From: Posidoniimonas corsicana
GTDB lineage: Bacteria > Planctomycetota > Planctomycetia > Pirellulales > Lacipirellulaceae
Length of the DNA stretch: 64,000 bases
NCBI RefSeq assembly: GCF_007859765.1
Contig: NZ_SIHJ01000005.1
Span: forward strand, 346,588-410,587
Direction: 5' to 3'
Shown here: in pieces, positions 46,042 through 53,062 of the stretch
Layout: each line of letters begins with the position of its first letter
How positions within the stretch are numbered: position 1 is the stretch's first letter
Made by a program: the position numbers and the translations under genes
Notes under the pieces: generated by a model
Databases searched by the model: none
What the model was told of the DNA's origin: nothing
What the model saw: the letters and a program-made list of their open reading frames with translations, nothing else

Positions 46042-46746
46042 TTTCTTGTCGGATGACTTGCTGATAGGCGGAACGTTTCGGCGTAGACCATGATTATACC
46101 GAGTTGCTCGTAACTAAACGCTGTCGCTAGGAGGTCCCGGCAACTTGTACCAACCAAGATCGCCAAAGGCGACTAGTCGTACACCTAGACACGAAGAACC
46201 CCATCGTAGCTCGTTGGTCCTCCACCGAGAGAGGTCCGAACACGGCGTGTCCCATGGGCGAGCTGCAAGCCGGGGCGACGCCGGCAGCCTTCGGTTGGGC
46301 CGCGTTGGTCGGCCTCACGGCGGCGACCGCCGTGCTACGATGGCCGCTTCATGTTTCCGCGCAGTTCTCGGTAGAAAACAGGCCACCCGGCGCGGTCTAA
46401 TGGGCGTTGTCGGGAGAGTCCCTAACGCAATCTAAACCCGAGGGCGTAGCGTCATGCGACCGCGGAACGTGAACCACCCAGGGCGTTCGCCGGAGACTTT
46501 TGACCCTGTTGGCGTTCCCGAATGGACAAAAGTCGGACGGCGGATTCGCGGGCGGTCGCGGCGGAGTCTGCTATACAAGCGTGAAACGCGTTTGCGGGGA
46601 GCGGCGCGGCCGGACTTTTGTCCCTAAGAATCGTTAGCGCCATTCGGGACAAAAGTCCCGAAGGTGTGAGAGCCAGATTGACTTCAGCCAGGGGACGCCC
46701 GGCCGCATCCGCGCCGGCGCCCCGCGGCGTTGGACTTGGAGAAGCT
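46042..46746. other. Long non-coding gap with repeat locus C
   Basis: 705 bases, the longest gene-free stretch in the window. No coding frame is convincing; the longest ones cross the repeat boxes. The element at 46371-46660 is described separately. Upstream of it, at 46309-46342, a GC hairpin (CGGCGG and CCGCCG) is visible. Otherwise nothing is recognised. Confidence 0.6.
46371..46660 (-). repeat. Dispersed ACTTTTGTCC / CCATTAGACCGCGC element, locus C
   Basis: Inverted relative to loci A and B. GTAGAAAACAGGCCACC plus GGCGCGGTCTAATGG occupies 46371-46403. Boxes GACTTTTGACC (46495-46505), GGACAAAAGTC (46524-46534), GGACTTTTGTCCC (46612-46624) and GGGACAAAAGTCCCG (46646-46660) follow. The last two are the best-preserved inverted pair in the window and can form a hairpin. 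The element ends 87 bases before the next gene start. Confidence 0.65.
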
Positions 46747-47109
46747 ATGAACGGTCGAAGGGTGCTGGGCGGGATGATCGCCGCCGCGTTGCTGCTGGGG
46801 GTGCTGTTGTCGTACGGGGCCGAGGCCCAGGAGCCCAACCCGCCGGTCGACCCTGGCAAGTTCAAGGGCAAGGTGACCGTGTTCTACGTGCACGGCAGCA
46901 TCGAAGGGAGCGTCATGATCCGCGACGCCAAGTTCGAGCGGGTCCGCGACCGCTGGTTCGTGACCGGCACCGCGCCCGACGTGGGCGACCAGAACGACTG
47001 GACCCGCGACACCCACGCCGCCGTCGACTGGGACCGCGTGGAGTCGTTCTACGTGTTCACCGAGGAGCAGTTCCAGCAGCAGGTGTTCGCCGACCCCGGC
47101 GCGATCTGA
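46747..47109 (+). CDS. Small secreted protein, unknown function
   Basis: 120 residues, ATG at 46747 with GGAGAAG just upstream. A signal peptide (VLGGMIAAALLLGVLLSYGAEA) is followed by about 95 soluble residues rich in Asp and Phe (KVTVFYVHGSIEGSVMIRDAKFERVRDRWFVTGTAPD). No family is recognised. The VTGTAPDVGD pattern suggests a compact beta fold. It lies just after repeat locus C. Confidence 0.75.
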   Translation: MNGRRVLGGMIAAALLLGVLLSYGAEAQEPNPPVDPGKFKGKVTVFYVHGSIEGSVMIRDAKFERVRDRWFVTGTAPDVGDQNDWTRDTHAAVDWDRVESFYVFTEEQFQQQVFADPGAI

Positions 47110-47147
47110 GGCGGTGGCGCGTCACGAGCACGCCAAGAAGCAAACCT

Positions 47148-47249
47148 GGGTGGCAGTGGCGCTCCCGCAGGGAAGCCCCTGATAGCGTAGGAAGTCTAAT
47201 GCTGCCCGTAGGCGGGGGCTTCCGCTGTCGCGGAGCGCCCCCGGCGCCC
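47148..47249. repeat. GC-rich hairpin repeat, copy 3 (inverted)
   Basis: In the opposite orientation to copies 1 and 2. The left arm here contains GGCAGTGGCGCTCCCGCAGGG, and the right arm CGGAGCGCCCCCGGCGCCC ends at 47249. Inner arms GGAAGCCCC and GGGGGCTTCC are kept. One arm has drifted (GTGGCAGTGGCG rather than GTGCCGGGGGCG). Confidence 0.75.
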
Positions 47250-47285
47250 GGCGATACAAGTTGCTGACGGCTTGAGGAACAGTCG

Positions 47286-47729
47286 GTGACGCCAGGTAGA
47301 AAACTAGCGATCGTCATCTGCACCGCCGTGCTGTTCCTGGCGGGCAGTTGGGCGTGGCGGGTCATCCAGGCGTGGCGCGACATCCCCGCGGCGTATGCGG
47401 CGTGGGATGCGGGCACGATTTTGGTCGCCTACCTCGAAGAGCATGACGGGCGGTGGCCGGCGGGGTGGGGAGAGCTTTCCGCGTTTGTTCAAGAGCACGA
47501 TCCGCCGCTGTTCCTCCGCGGGGGCGTCTACCCGCCGGAAGACAACCACGCCGACTACCTGCGGACGCTCCGCGAGACGGTGGCGATCGACTGGAACTTC
47601 GATCCAGCAGCCGACGCTGGCGAGCCGGTAATAGGCGTCGATGGAGGGCCGCTGCCAGCTCTATGGGAGGACCCCAATCAGATGGTCCGTGAGTATCTGC
47701 AGTCGCGAAGGCTCGACGCAGAGGAGTAG
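47286..47729 (+). CDS. Small membrane-anchored orphan
   Basis: 147 residues from a GTG at 47286. One N-terminal membrane helix (about residues 8-24, AIVICTAVLFLAGSWAW) is followed by a soluble domain with HDGRWPAGWGELSAFVQEHDPPLFLRGG and DWNFDPAADAGEP. A repeated W-P pattern and the short length resemble type II pseudopilin-like head domains, but the leader lacks the GFTLxE motif. No family assigned. Confidence 0.6.
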   Translation: MTPGRKLAIVICTAVLFLAGSWAWRVIQAWRDIPAAYAAWDAGTILVAYLEEHDGRWPAGWGELSAFVQEHDPPLFLRGGVYPPEDNHADYLRTLRETVAIDWNFDPAADAGEPVIGVDGGPLPALWEDPNQMVREYLQSRRLDAEE

Positions 47730-47775
47730 GTGCTGCTCGGCTCCCCACGAGGGACGGGGAATCATTGAGCCAGAA

Positions 47776-48099
47776 CTAAGATTCGTAGGAGGTAGGTTTT
47801 CCCACGAATGCTTTAGTTCCCTCAATCGACGCTACCAACAGTCCGGCGGTTGCTATCGTTACCCCACTAGTGAAGATCACCTGTGAAATATCAATGGCAT
47901 TGTTGAGCGCTGTGATGGACGCTTCGGTCGACTCTGGGTAAATGCGGGCGATTGCAAAGTGCATTGGCAGAATGGCGCCTATCACCGCGACAGCCATTCC
48001 TGCTACGCATCCCCAAACGCCGATAGCGATCCGAATCCGTTGCTTGCGGGACATATCCCTAGCTCTCGTGTTAACAAGTTGACGCACGGAGTCTAACAC
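47776..48099 (-). CDS. Small two-helix membrane protein, unknown function
   Basis: 107 residues from a GTG at 48099; an ATG at 48054 would remove 15 residues. Two membrane helices are visible (about residues 26-48, IGVWGCVAGMAVAVIGAILP, and 74-92, IFTSGVTIATAGLLVASI). The protein is lower in GC than its neighbours and has no recognised relative. It lies in the same accessory stretch as the repeats. Confidence 0.55.
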   Translation of the reverse strand: MLDSVRQLVNTRARDMSRKQRIRIAIGVWGCVAGMAVAVIGAILPMHFAIARIYPESTEASITALNNAIDISQVIFTSGVTIATAGLLVASIEGTKAFVGKPTSYES

Positions 48100-48197
48100 C
48101 AGGAATATCTCACCTAAAAGAGCAGACGGCGGAGTGCTGCTAGCGAGTACGTGTCAGGGACGCCCATGCAATACTTCGCACCGCCACACGGTGGTCG

Positions 48198-48218
48198 TCG
48201 CGGAGCGCCCCGGCACCC
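48198..48218 (+). repeat. Half copy of the GC-rich hairpin repeat
   Basis: TCGCGGAGCGCCCCGGCACCC matches the right arm of copy 3 (TCGCGGAGCGCCCCCGGCGCCC) with one base missing. No partner arm lies nearby, so it looks like a decayed or deleted copy. Confidence 0.5.
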
Positions 48219-48293
48219 ATGTGGGACGGTTTAGCGGTGCCGCGTCCTTCCCTAACCCTCCCCAAGTGGGACGGGGGCTTGTCGCTAGCCGCG

Positions 48294-49583
48294 CTACGCG
48301 ATGGCGGGCAGGCCGTCGGCGGGTTCATCCTCGTCGGAGTCGTCCGCCGATTGGGCGGACATCCGCTCGAGCCAGGGGTCGAGGTCGTCGAACAGCTTGG
48401 GCACGTCGGGGTGGAACATGCGGCCGATTAGCAGGTTGGTGAGGGCGCCCATGTGCTCGGGGTGCTCCTTGGCGAACTTGCCGACGCGGAACTCGCCGGA
48501 GTAGAACGCGTGCACCAGCTTGCGGACCCACTTGGTCCCGGCGGAGAACTCGTCGTTCCAGGCGCCCAGGCGGGCGGCGGACGGGTCGTCGTGGCGGAGG
48601 GCGTCGATCACGCAGTCGGCGGCCATGTCGGCGGACTTCATCGCGAAGTACACGCCGGAGGAATAGACCGGGTCGATGAAGCCCCAGGCGTCGCCGGCTA
48701 GGACCCAGCCGTCGCCGGCGGGGCGGTCGGTCGAGTAGCTGAACTCCTTGGCGACCCGCAGGTCGTCCAGCGGCTCGGCGCCCTCAACGCGTTGCCGCAC
48801 GCCGTCGCACTTGAGCAGCTCTTCCTGGAACACCTGCTCGGGCTTGCCGCGGCCTTTGAGGAGGTAGTCGTTGTCGGCCACCACGCCGACGCTGACGATG
48901 TCGCCGGAGAGCGGGATGTACCAGAACCACGCCTGCTTGTCGCGGGTGTGGGAGATGATGGTTTTGACGCCGCCGCCGGACTCGTCGCGGTCGGCGCCGC
49001 GGTAGTGGCGCCAGATGCTGGCCTTCCTGAGGTTCGGGTTCACCTGCTTGAGGCCGAACTTGTTGGCGAGCAGCGACTGCTGGCCGGTGCAGTCGACCAC
49101 CACGCGGGCGTCGACGTTAATTGGCTGGCCGCCGGACTGGAGCCGGACGCCGGTCACGCGTTCGCCGTCGGTCAGCACGTCGAGCGCGCGGGTCTGGTCG
49201 AGGCACTCGGCGCCCTTGGCGCGGGCGTTGTTGAAGAGCAGCTGGTCGAACTCGGCGCGTTCCACGTGCCAGGTTTCGCTGCTGGGGTGCGGGTCGTGGT
49301 TGCGGAAGAAGAAGGGCTGCGACTCCTTGCCGGTGTTGTTGACGAACTGCACGCCGACCTTCTTGGCGAAGCGGCTCTGGTTGAGTTGTTCGAGCACGCC
49401 GAGCTTCTCGAAGACCCAGTAGGTCTCGGGCATGAGCGACTCGCCGACGTGCTCACGGGGCAGCGAGTCGCGGTCGACGAGCAGGGAGGAGAAGCCGGCC
49501 TGGGCGATCAGGGCGGCGGCGGTGCAGCCGGCGGGGCCGGCGCCGAGGACCACGCAGTCGTACGCTTGGTGGGTGGGGGGCAT
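48294..49583 (-). CDS. FAD-dependent oxidoreductase, halogenase-like
   Basis: 429 residues, ATG at 49583. The N-terminal dinucleotide loop is VVLGAGPAGCTAAALIAQAG. The motif WFWYIP near residue 220 matches the WxWxIP signature of flavin-dependent halogenases. AKKVGVQF near 75 places a Lys where those enzymes have the catalytic Lys. The FAD end motif is GWVLAGDAWGFIDPVYSSG. The protein could halogenate or oxidise an aromatic ring using reduced flavin. It lies 32 bases after a chorismate-lyase-like gene in one unit, which supports a phenolic substrate. A related geranylgeranyl-reductase-type role cannot be excluded. Confidence 0.82.
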   Translation of the reverse strand: MPPTHQAYDCVVLGAGPAGCTAAALIAQAGFSSLLVDRDSLPREHVGESLMPETYWVFEKLGVLEQLNQSRFAKKVGVQFVNNTGKESQPFFFRNHDPHPSSETWHVERAEFDQLLFNNARAKGAECLDQTRALDVLTDGERVTGVRLQSGGQPINVDARVVVDCTGQQSLLANKFGLKQVNPNLRKASIWRHYRGADRDESGGGVKTIISHTRDKQAWFWYIPLSGDIVSVGVVADNDYLLKGRGKPEQVFQEELLKCDGVRQRVEGAEPLDDLRVAKEFSYSTDRPAGDGWVLAGDAWGFIDPVYSSGVYFAMKSADMAADCVIDALRHDDPSAARLGAWNDEFSAGTKWVRKLVHAFYSGEFRVGKFAKEHPEHMGALTNLLIGRMFHPDVPKLFDDLDPWLERMSAQSADDSDEDEPADGLPAIA

Positions 49584-49615
49584 GCCTGGGCCGGTGGGTT
49601 GTGGGCCGGTTGGGG

Positions 49616-50182
49616 TCAGACGCGGACCATCTCAAGCAGCTCGACCGCCGGTCGTCCGTCGACCAGGATGCGGGCGGAGCGTCCGAAGATGGGCTCGCCT
49701 TCGGGCAGCCGGAGGTGTTCGCGGAGGTCGTCCCCGGGCTCGATCCGCCACAGGGCGAGTAGCTCCACCTCGCGGAGCAGGTTGTTGCGGATCAGGATCC
49801 GGCCCAGCGGCGACGCGTGGGACTCGATCTGCTCACGCACCGCTCCGGGCAGGCCGGTCAGGTCGATCCGCATTATGCCCAATTGTACGGGGGCGCCGTC
49901 CGATTGACGAGTCAGCACACTTTTGCGGGCGTACGAATGCTCGGCGGGCGCCTCGTCGACGACCCCCACCTTCACGAGCGACTCGTGGAACGCCTCGAGC
50001 GTGACGGTCATGTGGTCGTCGTGCGCGAGGAGCGACTGGTAGGCCGGCGGCAGGTCGGCCGCGCCGACCGCCGTGAGCCGGCCCAGCGTGGCGGGCTCGG
50101 GGTAGAAGACGCTCACCAGCCGGTCCATTTCCGGGCGGTGGGACTCGCCGAGTTCGGCCGACAGCTGCGATGGTCCGGGCAT
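49616..50182 (-). CDS. Chorismate-lyase-like protein
   Basis: 188 residues, ATG at 50182. The fold and spacing follow the chorismate lyase family: DDHMTVTLEAFHESLVKVGVVDE, then YARKSVLTRQSDGAPVQLGIMRIDL, GRILIRNNLLREVELLALWRIEPG and a C-terminal VELLEMVRV. Chorismate lyases make 4-hydroxybenzoate and pyruvate. In pigment clusters the 4-hydroxybenzoate is a starter unit, while in ubiquinone synthesis it is the first step; no ubiquinone gene is near. It is co-directional with a halogenase-like gene, so the product may be a modified phenol. Confidence 0.75.
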   Translation of the reverse strand: MPGPSQLSAELGESHRPEMDRLVSVFYPEPATLGRLTAVGAADLPPAYQSLLAHDDHMTVTLEAFHESLVKVGVVDEAPAEHSYARKSVLTRQSDGAPVQLGIMRIDLTGLPGAVREQIESHASPLGRILIRNNLLREVELLALWRIEPGDDLREHLRLPEGEPIFGRSARILVDGRPAVELLEMVRV

Positions 50183-50225
50183 TCTTCCGTGGTCGGAGTC
50201 GGGGTCGGGGGGCGTGGCGGGGCGG

Positions 50226-51083
50226 CTATTCCTGCAGGCAGTCGCACCGCCAGTCGGCGTCGGCGCTGACGTTGGTGAGCAGGCAGGCCACGGCCCGGCG
50301 TACGATCGAGTGCGAAGCCTTGCCGGCGCTCGCCAGGGCGATCACCACAAAGCTGGTGGAGAGGACGTTGGCGCGGAAGCAGCCGTTGTCGGACTGCTGC
50401 GCGGCGACGAGCTGCAGGCAGGAGTCGACCGACGCGCCGCGGAGCCAGCGGAGCACGGGGTTCTTGGGACGCCACTGGCGGAAGCGGGCCAGGCCGCCGG
50501 CCAGCATGACGGGGTTGGTGCTGTCGAACTGGGGGCTGCTGAGCATGGAGCGGGCCCAGGTGGGGGCCGCGGCGCGTTCGAACCGCACCACCGGCGTCTG
50601 GCGCCAGCCGACCACGCCGGCCGCGGCCGCGTTGGTCAGCACGCCCAGGAGCAGCGAGCGGTCGGCCACGGTCCGCTTGAGCGCCGCCGCGCCGCCCTGA
50701 GACCGCACGTAGTGCTCCAGGCGGGGCTCCAGGTCGGCGCAGCGGGCGGGCACGCAGGTCAGCCGGAAGGCCGACAGCGCCAGCAGCGACGACGTCAGGT
50801 CCGACGGCATGCCGGGCGACTGGCCCCAGCCGCCGTCGGCGTTCTGGCAGTCCGCCAGGCCGCGCATGCCGGCCAGCATCAGCTCGCTGAGGTCGCCCCG
50901 GTACGCGACGTCGAGCATCTCGGCCTGGGCGGCCGCGAGCGACGAGTCGCCGTACTGCTCGGCCATGACCAACGCCGAGACCGCCGCCGCGGTGCTGCGC
51001 ACCGAGGTCTGCGACAGGGTGGGTACGGCGATGGGGCCGGCGGGCGTGGGCATCAACTTCAAGCTATCAACCGCGGTGGGCAC
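50226..51083 (-). CDS. Prenyltransferase / squalene-cyclase-like repeat protein
   Basis: 285 residues from a GTG at 51083, preceded by AGGAAG at 7 bases; an ATG at 51053 is an alternative. It contains alpha/alpha-barrel repeats with QW-like motifs (ADCQNADGGWGQSP near 80-95 and QSDNGCFRANVLSTSFVVIALAS near 240-260). It is less than half the length of a true squalene-hopene cyclase and lacks its DxDD acid motif, so it is more likely a single-domain relative. It stands 43 bases upstream of the chorismate-lyase-like gene and starts the apparent operon. Confidence 0.7.
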   Translation of the reverse strand: MPTAVDSLKLMPTPAGPIAVPTLSQTSVRSTAAAVSALVMAEQYGDSSLAAAQAEMLDVAYRGDLSELMLAGMRGLADCQNADGGWGQSPGMPSDLTSSLLALSAFRLTCVPARCADLEPRLEHYVRSQGGAAALKRTVADRSLLLGVLTNAAAAGVVGWRQTPVVRFERAAAPTWARSMLSSPQFDSTNPVMLAGGLARFRQWRPKNPVLRWLRGASVDSCLQLVAAQQSDNGCFRANVLSTSFVVIALASAGKASHSIVRRAVACLLTNVSADADWRCDCLQE

Positions 51084-51513
51084 GCAGAGCTTCCTGGGGG
51101 TTCGCTGGGGGGAGGGGTCGTCCGCCCGGGGCGCCTGGGGCTCAGGGACCCGCTATGCGTGCTGGGTGGTCGGGGCGGCGACAATACGGGCAAGGCCGAT
51201 AGGGGCCTGAGTGAGGTGTCGCCCCATTTTAGGTGGGCCGGATTGGGGTGTCGATACGCCCCGTGCTACGGCTCTGTGAACGCGCCGCAATCGACTTGCT
51301 GCAAAGAGGTTACGGCGACGGGCAGCATGAAAAGGGCGGGGAGGCAGTGGAGCGCAAGCCCCCGGGTTGACACTGGGGCTTCCTGCCCAGGAGTCTCCAC
51401 TGCTCTCCCGCCGCTGCTCTTCCAAGGGTCTTCTCGGTATCGGAACGCCCTGGGCGGCGCGCCATGTGGTTGCCCACTTGTGGTGGGAACTACGACCCTT
51501 GCCAGAGCATCCG
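51084..51513. other. Gap between the pigment-like unit and the response regulators
   Basis: 430 bases with no convincing gene. They hold a degenerate copy of the GC-rich hairpin repeat (51335-51412). The promoter of the squalene-cyclase-like gene should lie here near its start, but no box pair is clear. Confidence 0.5.
51335..51412. repeat. GC-rich hairpin repeat, degenerate copy 4
   Basis: GGCGGGGAGGCAGTGGA (51335-51351) and TCCACTGCTCTCCCGCC (51396-51412) form an outer stem with 14 of 17 pairs. GCAAGCCCC and GGGGCTTC form an inner stem. GGCAGTGG also appears in copy 3 (47148-47249). The member is short and degraded, but its layout matches the family. Confidence 0.5.
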
Positions 51514-52155
51514 CTAGTCGACAATGCCGGCCGCGACGCACATGCGGACCAGCTCGGCGACCGAGTTCACCTTGGCGGCGCCGTAGATCTTGCTGCGGCG
51601 AGACTCGACCGTGCGGACGCACACGCCCATACGGTTGGCGATCTGCTTGTTGGGCACGCCGTCGAGCACCATGCGGAGCACCTGCATCTCGGAGTCGTTG
51701 AGCTGCGACAGACGCTCCTTGGCGACCCGCGCGGGCTCCTCGACGCGCCGGCGGCGGACGTCGGCCTCCAGCGCGACGCCGACGGCCTCTTCCAGGGCCA
51801 TGTCGGAGCAGGGCTTGTCCAGCACCGACACGGCGCCGTTGCGCATCGCGTCGACGGTCACGGAGGTCGTGGCGTAGCCGGTCACGAGCACGGCCGGGGT
51901 GTGCACGCCGTTGTTGGAGAGCTGACGCAGCAGCTCGCTGCCGCGCATGCCGGGCAGGCGGTCGTCGAGCAGCAGGCAGCTCGGGCCGTTGGGCTGGCCG
52001 TTGGCGAGGAAGTCCTCGGCGGACTCGTACGCCTCGACGCGGAGCCCCTTGGGCTCGAGCATCTCGCAGACGGCGCTGCGGGCGGCGGCGTCGTCCTCGA
52101 TGACAAACACGGTCTTACGCTCGTCGGAGATCGGTCCCTGGTCGGTAGCAAGCAT
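51514..52155 (-). CDS. FixJ-type response regulator
   Basis: 213 residues, ATG at 52155. The receiver domain (about 15-130) has VFVIEDD at its acid pocket, the phospho-acceptor Asp in LLLDDRLPGM, a Thr in VTGYAT and a Lys in SVLDKPCSD. The LuxR-type helix-turn-helix (about 150-210) is LSQLNDSEMQVLRMVLDGVPNKQIANRMGVCVRTVESRRSKIYGAAKVNSVAELV. It activates or represses transcription when phosphorylated. It lies downstream of the related regulator and kinase genes. A 292-base gap separates it from them, so it may have its own promoter. Confidence 0.93.
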   Translation of the reverse strand: MLATDQGPISDERKTVFVIEDDAAARSAVCEMLEPKGLRVEAYESAEDFLANGQPNGPSCLLLDDRLPGMRGSELLRQLSNNGVHTPAVLVTGYATTSVTVDAMRNGAVSVLDKPCSDMALEEAVGVALEADVRRRRVEEPARVAKERLSQLNDSEMQVLRMVLDGVPNKQIANRMGVCVRTVESRRSKIYGAAKVNSVAELVRMCVAAGIVD

Positions 52156-52386
52156 GGGGGGAGGCCCTTTGTGTGGGGGCGCTGCCTGCTGGTCCCGTCA
52201 GCCGGCGCCCTGAGTCACGTGATCTGTATCGGCCCGCCTGCCGTGCGTGAGGTCGCGCGGCGGGCCCGACCCCGCCTGGGGGCCGCAGGGAGCGGCCTAG
52301 CAGGGGTCTACAGACATACTACGGCGGGACGCAGGCAGGGGAGAGATTGCAATCGGTGCAACTTGCCGCGGATTCCCTGGGGGCAA

Positions 52387-52402
52387 ATGTGGGCGCCCAC
52401 AT
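52387..52402. promoter_or_regulatory. Perfect 16-bp palindrome
   Basis: ATGTGGGCGCCCACAT is fully self-complementary and lies between the two response-regulator genes. It could be a regulator binding site, possibly for the FixJ-type protein itself. Distance to the downstream start is about 230 bases, so the link is weak. Confidence 0.35.
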
Positions 52403-52410
52403 CCCCGCCG

Positions 52411-52428
52411 CGGCCCGCTGGGGGCCGC
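52411..52428 (-). terminator. Hairpin after the second response regulator
   Basis: GCGGCCC pairs with GGGCCGC around a short loop, 20 to 37 bases after the stop of the upstream regulator gene (52448) in its reading direction. It has no T-run, so it is only a weak terminator candidate. Confidence 0.35.
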
Positions 52429-52447
52429 CGCTAGCGGCCTGCGAGGG

Positions 52448-53062
52448 CTACTCGTCGGGCCGCGATTCCACCGCGATCCGCACGAGTTCCGCAACCGAGC
52501 CGGCGCCCACCTTGGCGAAGATCGACTGCCGCCGGACCTCGACCGTCCGCACGCTCATGTCGAGCTCGTTGGCGATCGCCTTGTTGGGCTTGCCCGCCAC
52601 CACCAGGTCCATCACCCGCTTCTCCGACGGGGTCAGGCTGTCGAGCCGCTCCGCCACCTCCGCCCGCTGGCGGTCGCGCTCGTAGAGCTGGTGGTCCTGT
52701 GCCAGGGCGTTGCGGATGGCGTCCCACAGCTCGAGGTTCCGGCACGGCTTCTCGAGCAGCGTCACGGCGCCGTTCTTGATGGCCCGCACGGTGACGGGCG
52801 TCTCCGCGTAGGCGGTCAGCACGACTGTGGCGATGTTGTGCCCGCGGCTCTGCAGCTCCTCCTGCAGCTCCAGGCCGCTCATCCGCAGCATGCGGACGTC
52901 GGTCACCAGGCAGGCGGGCCGGGCGCCGTCGTACTTCTCGAGGAACTCCTCGGCGGAGCCGAACACCTCGCAGCGGACGCCCATCTCGCCCACCAGCGAG
53001 GCGACCGCCTCGCGGATCGCCTCGTCGTCATCGACGACGAAAACCGATTCGATGTGCGTCAT
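52448..53062 (-). CDS. FixJ-type response regulator, translationally coupled to the kinase
   Basis: 204 residues, ATG at 53062. Receiver domain: VFVVDDDEAIRE, phospho-acceptor Asp in CLVTDVRMLRMSG, VLTAYAE, and Lys in TLLEKPC. DNA-binding domain: LDSLTPSEKRVMDLVVAGKPNKAIANELDMSVRTVEVRRQSIFAKVGAGSVAELV. The kinase stop and this start overlap as TGATG, a sign of coupled translation. It is therefore the likely cognate partner of the multi-sensor kinase. The sequence is similar to, but distinct from, the second regulator at 51514. Confidence 0.94.
   Translation of the reverse strand: MTHIESVFVVDDDEAIREAVASLVGEMGVRCEVFGSAEEFLEKYDGARPACLVTDVRMLRMSGLELQEELQSRGHNIATVVLTAYAETPVTVRAIKNGAVTLLEKPCRNLELWDAIRNALAQDHQLYERDRQRAEVAERLDSLTPSEKRVMDLVVAGKPNKAIANELDMSVRTVEVRRQSIFAKVGAGSVAELVRIAVESRPDE

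Noticed and set aside
46127-46435. Short frames on both strands in the 705-base gap.
   Set aside because: They overlap each other and the repeat block, and they lack plausible start signals.
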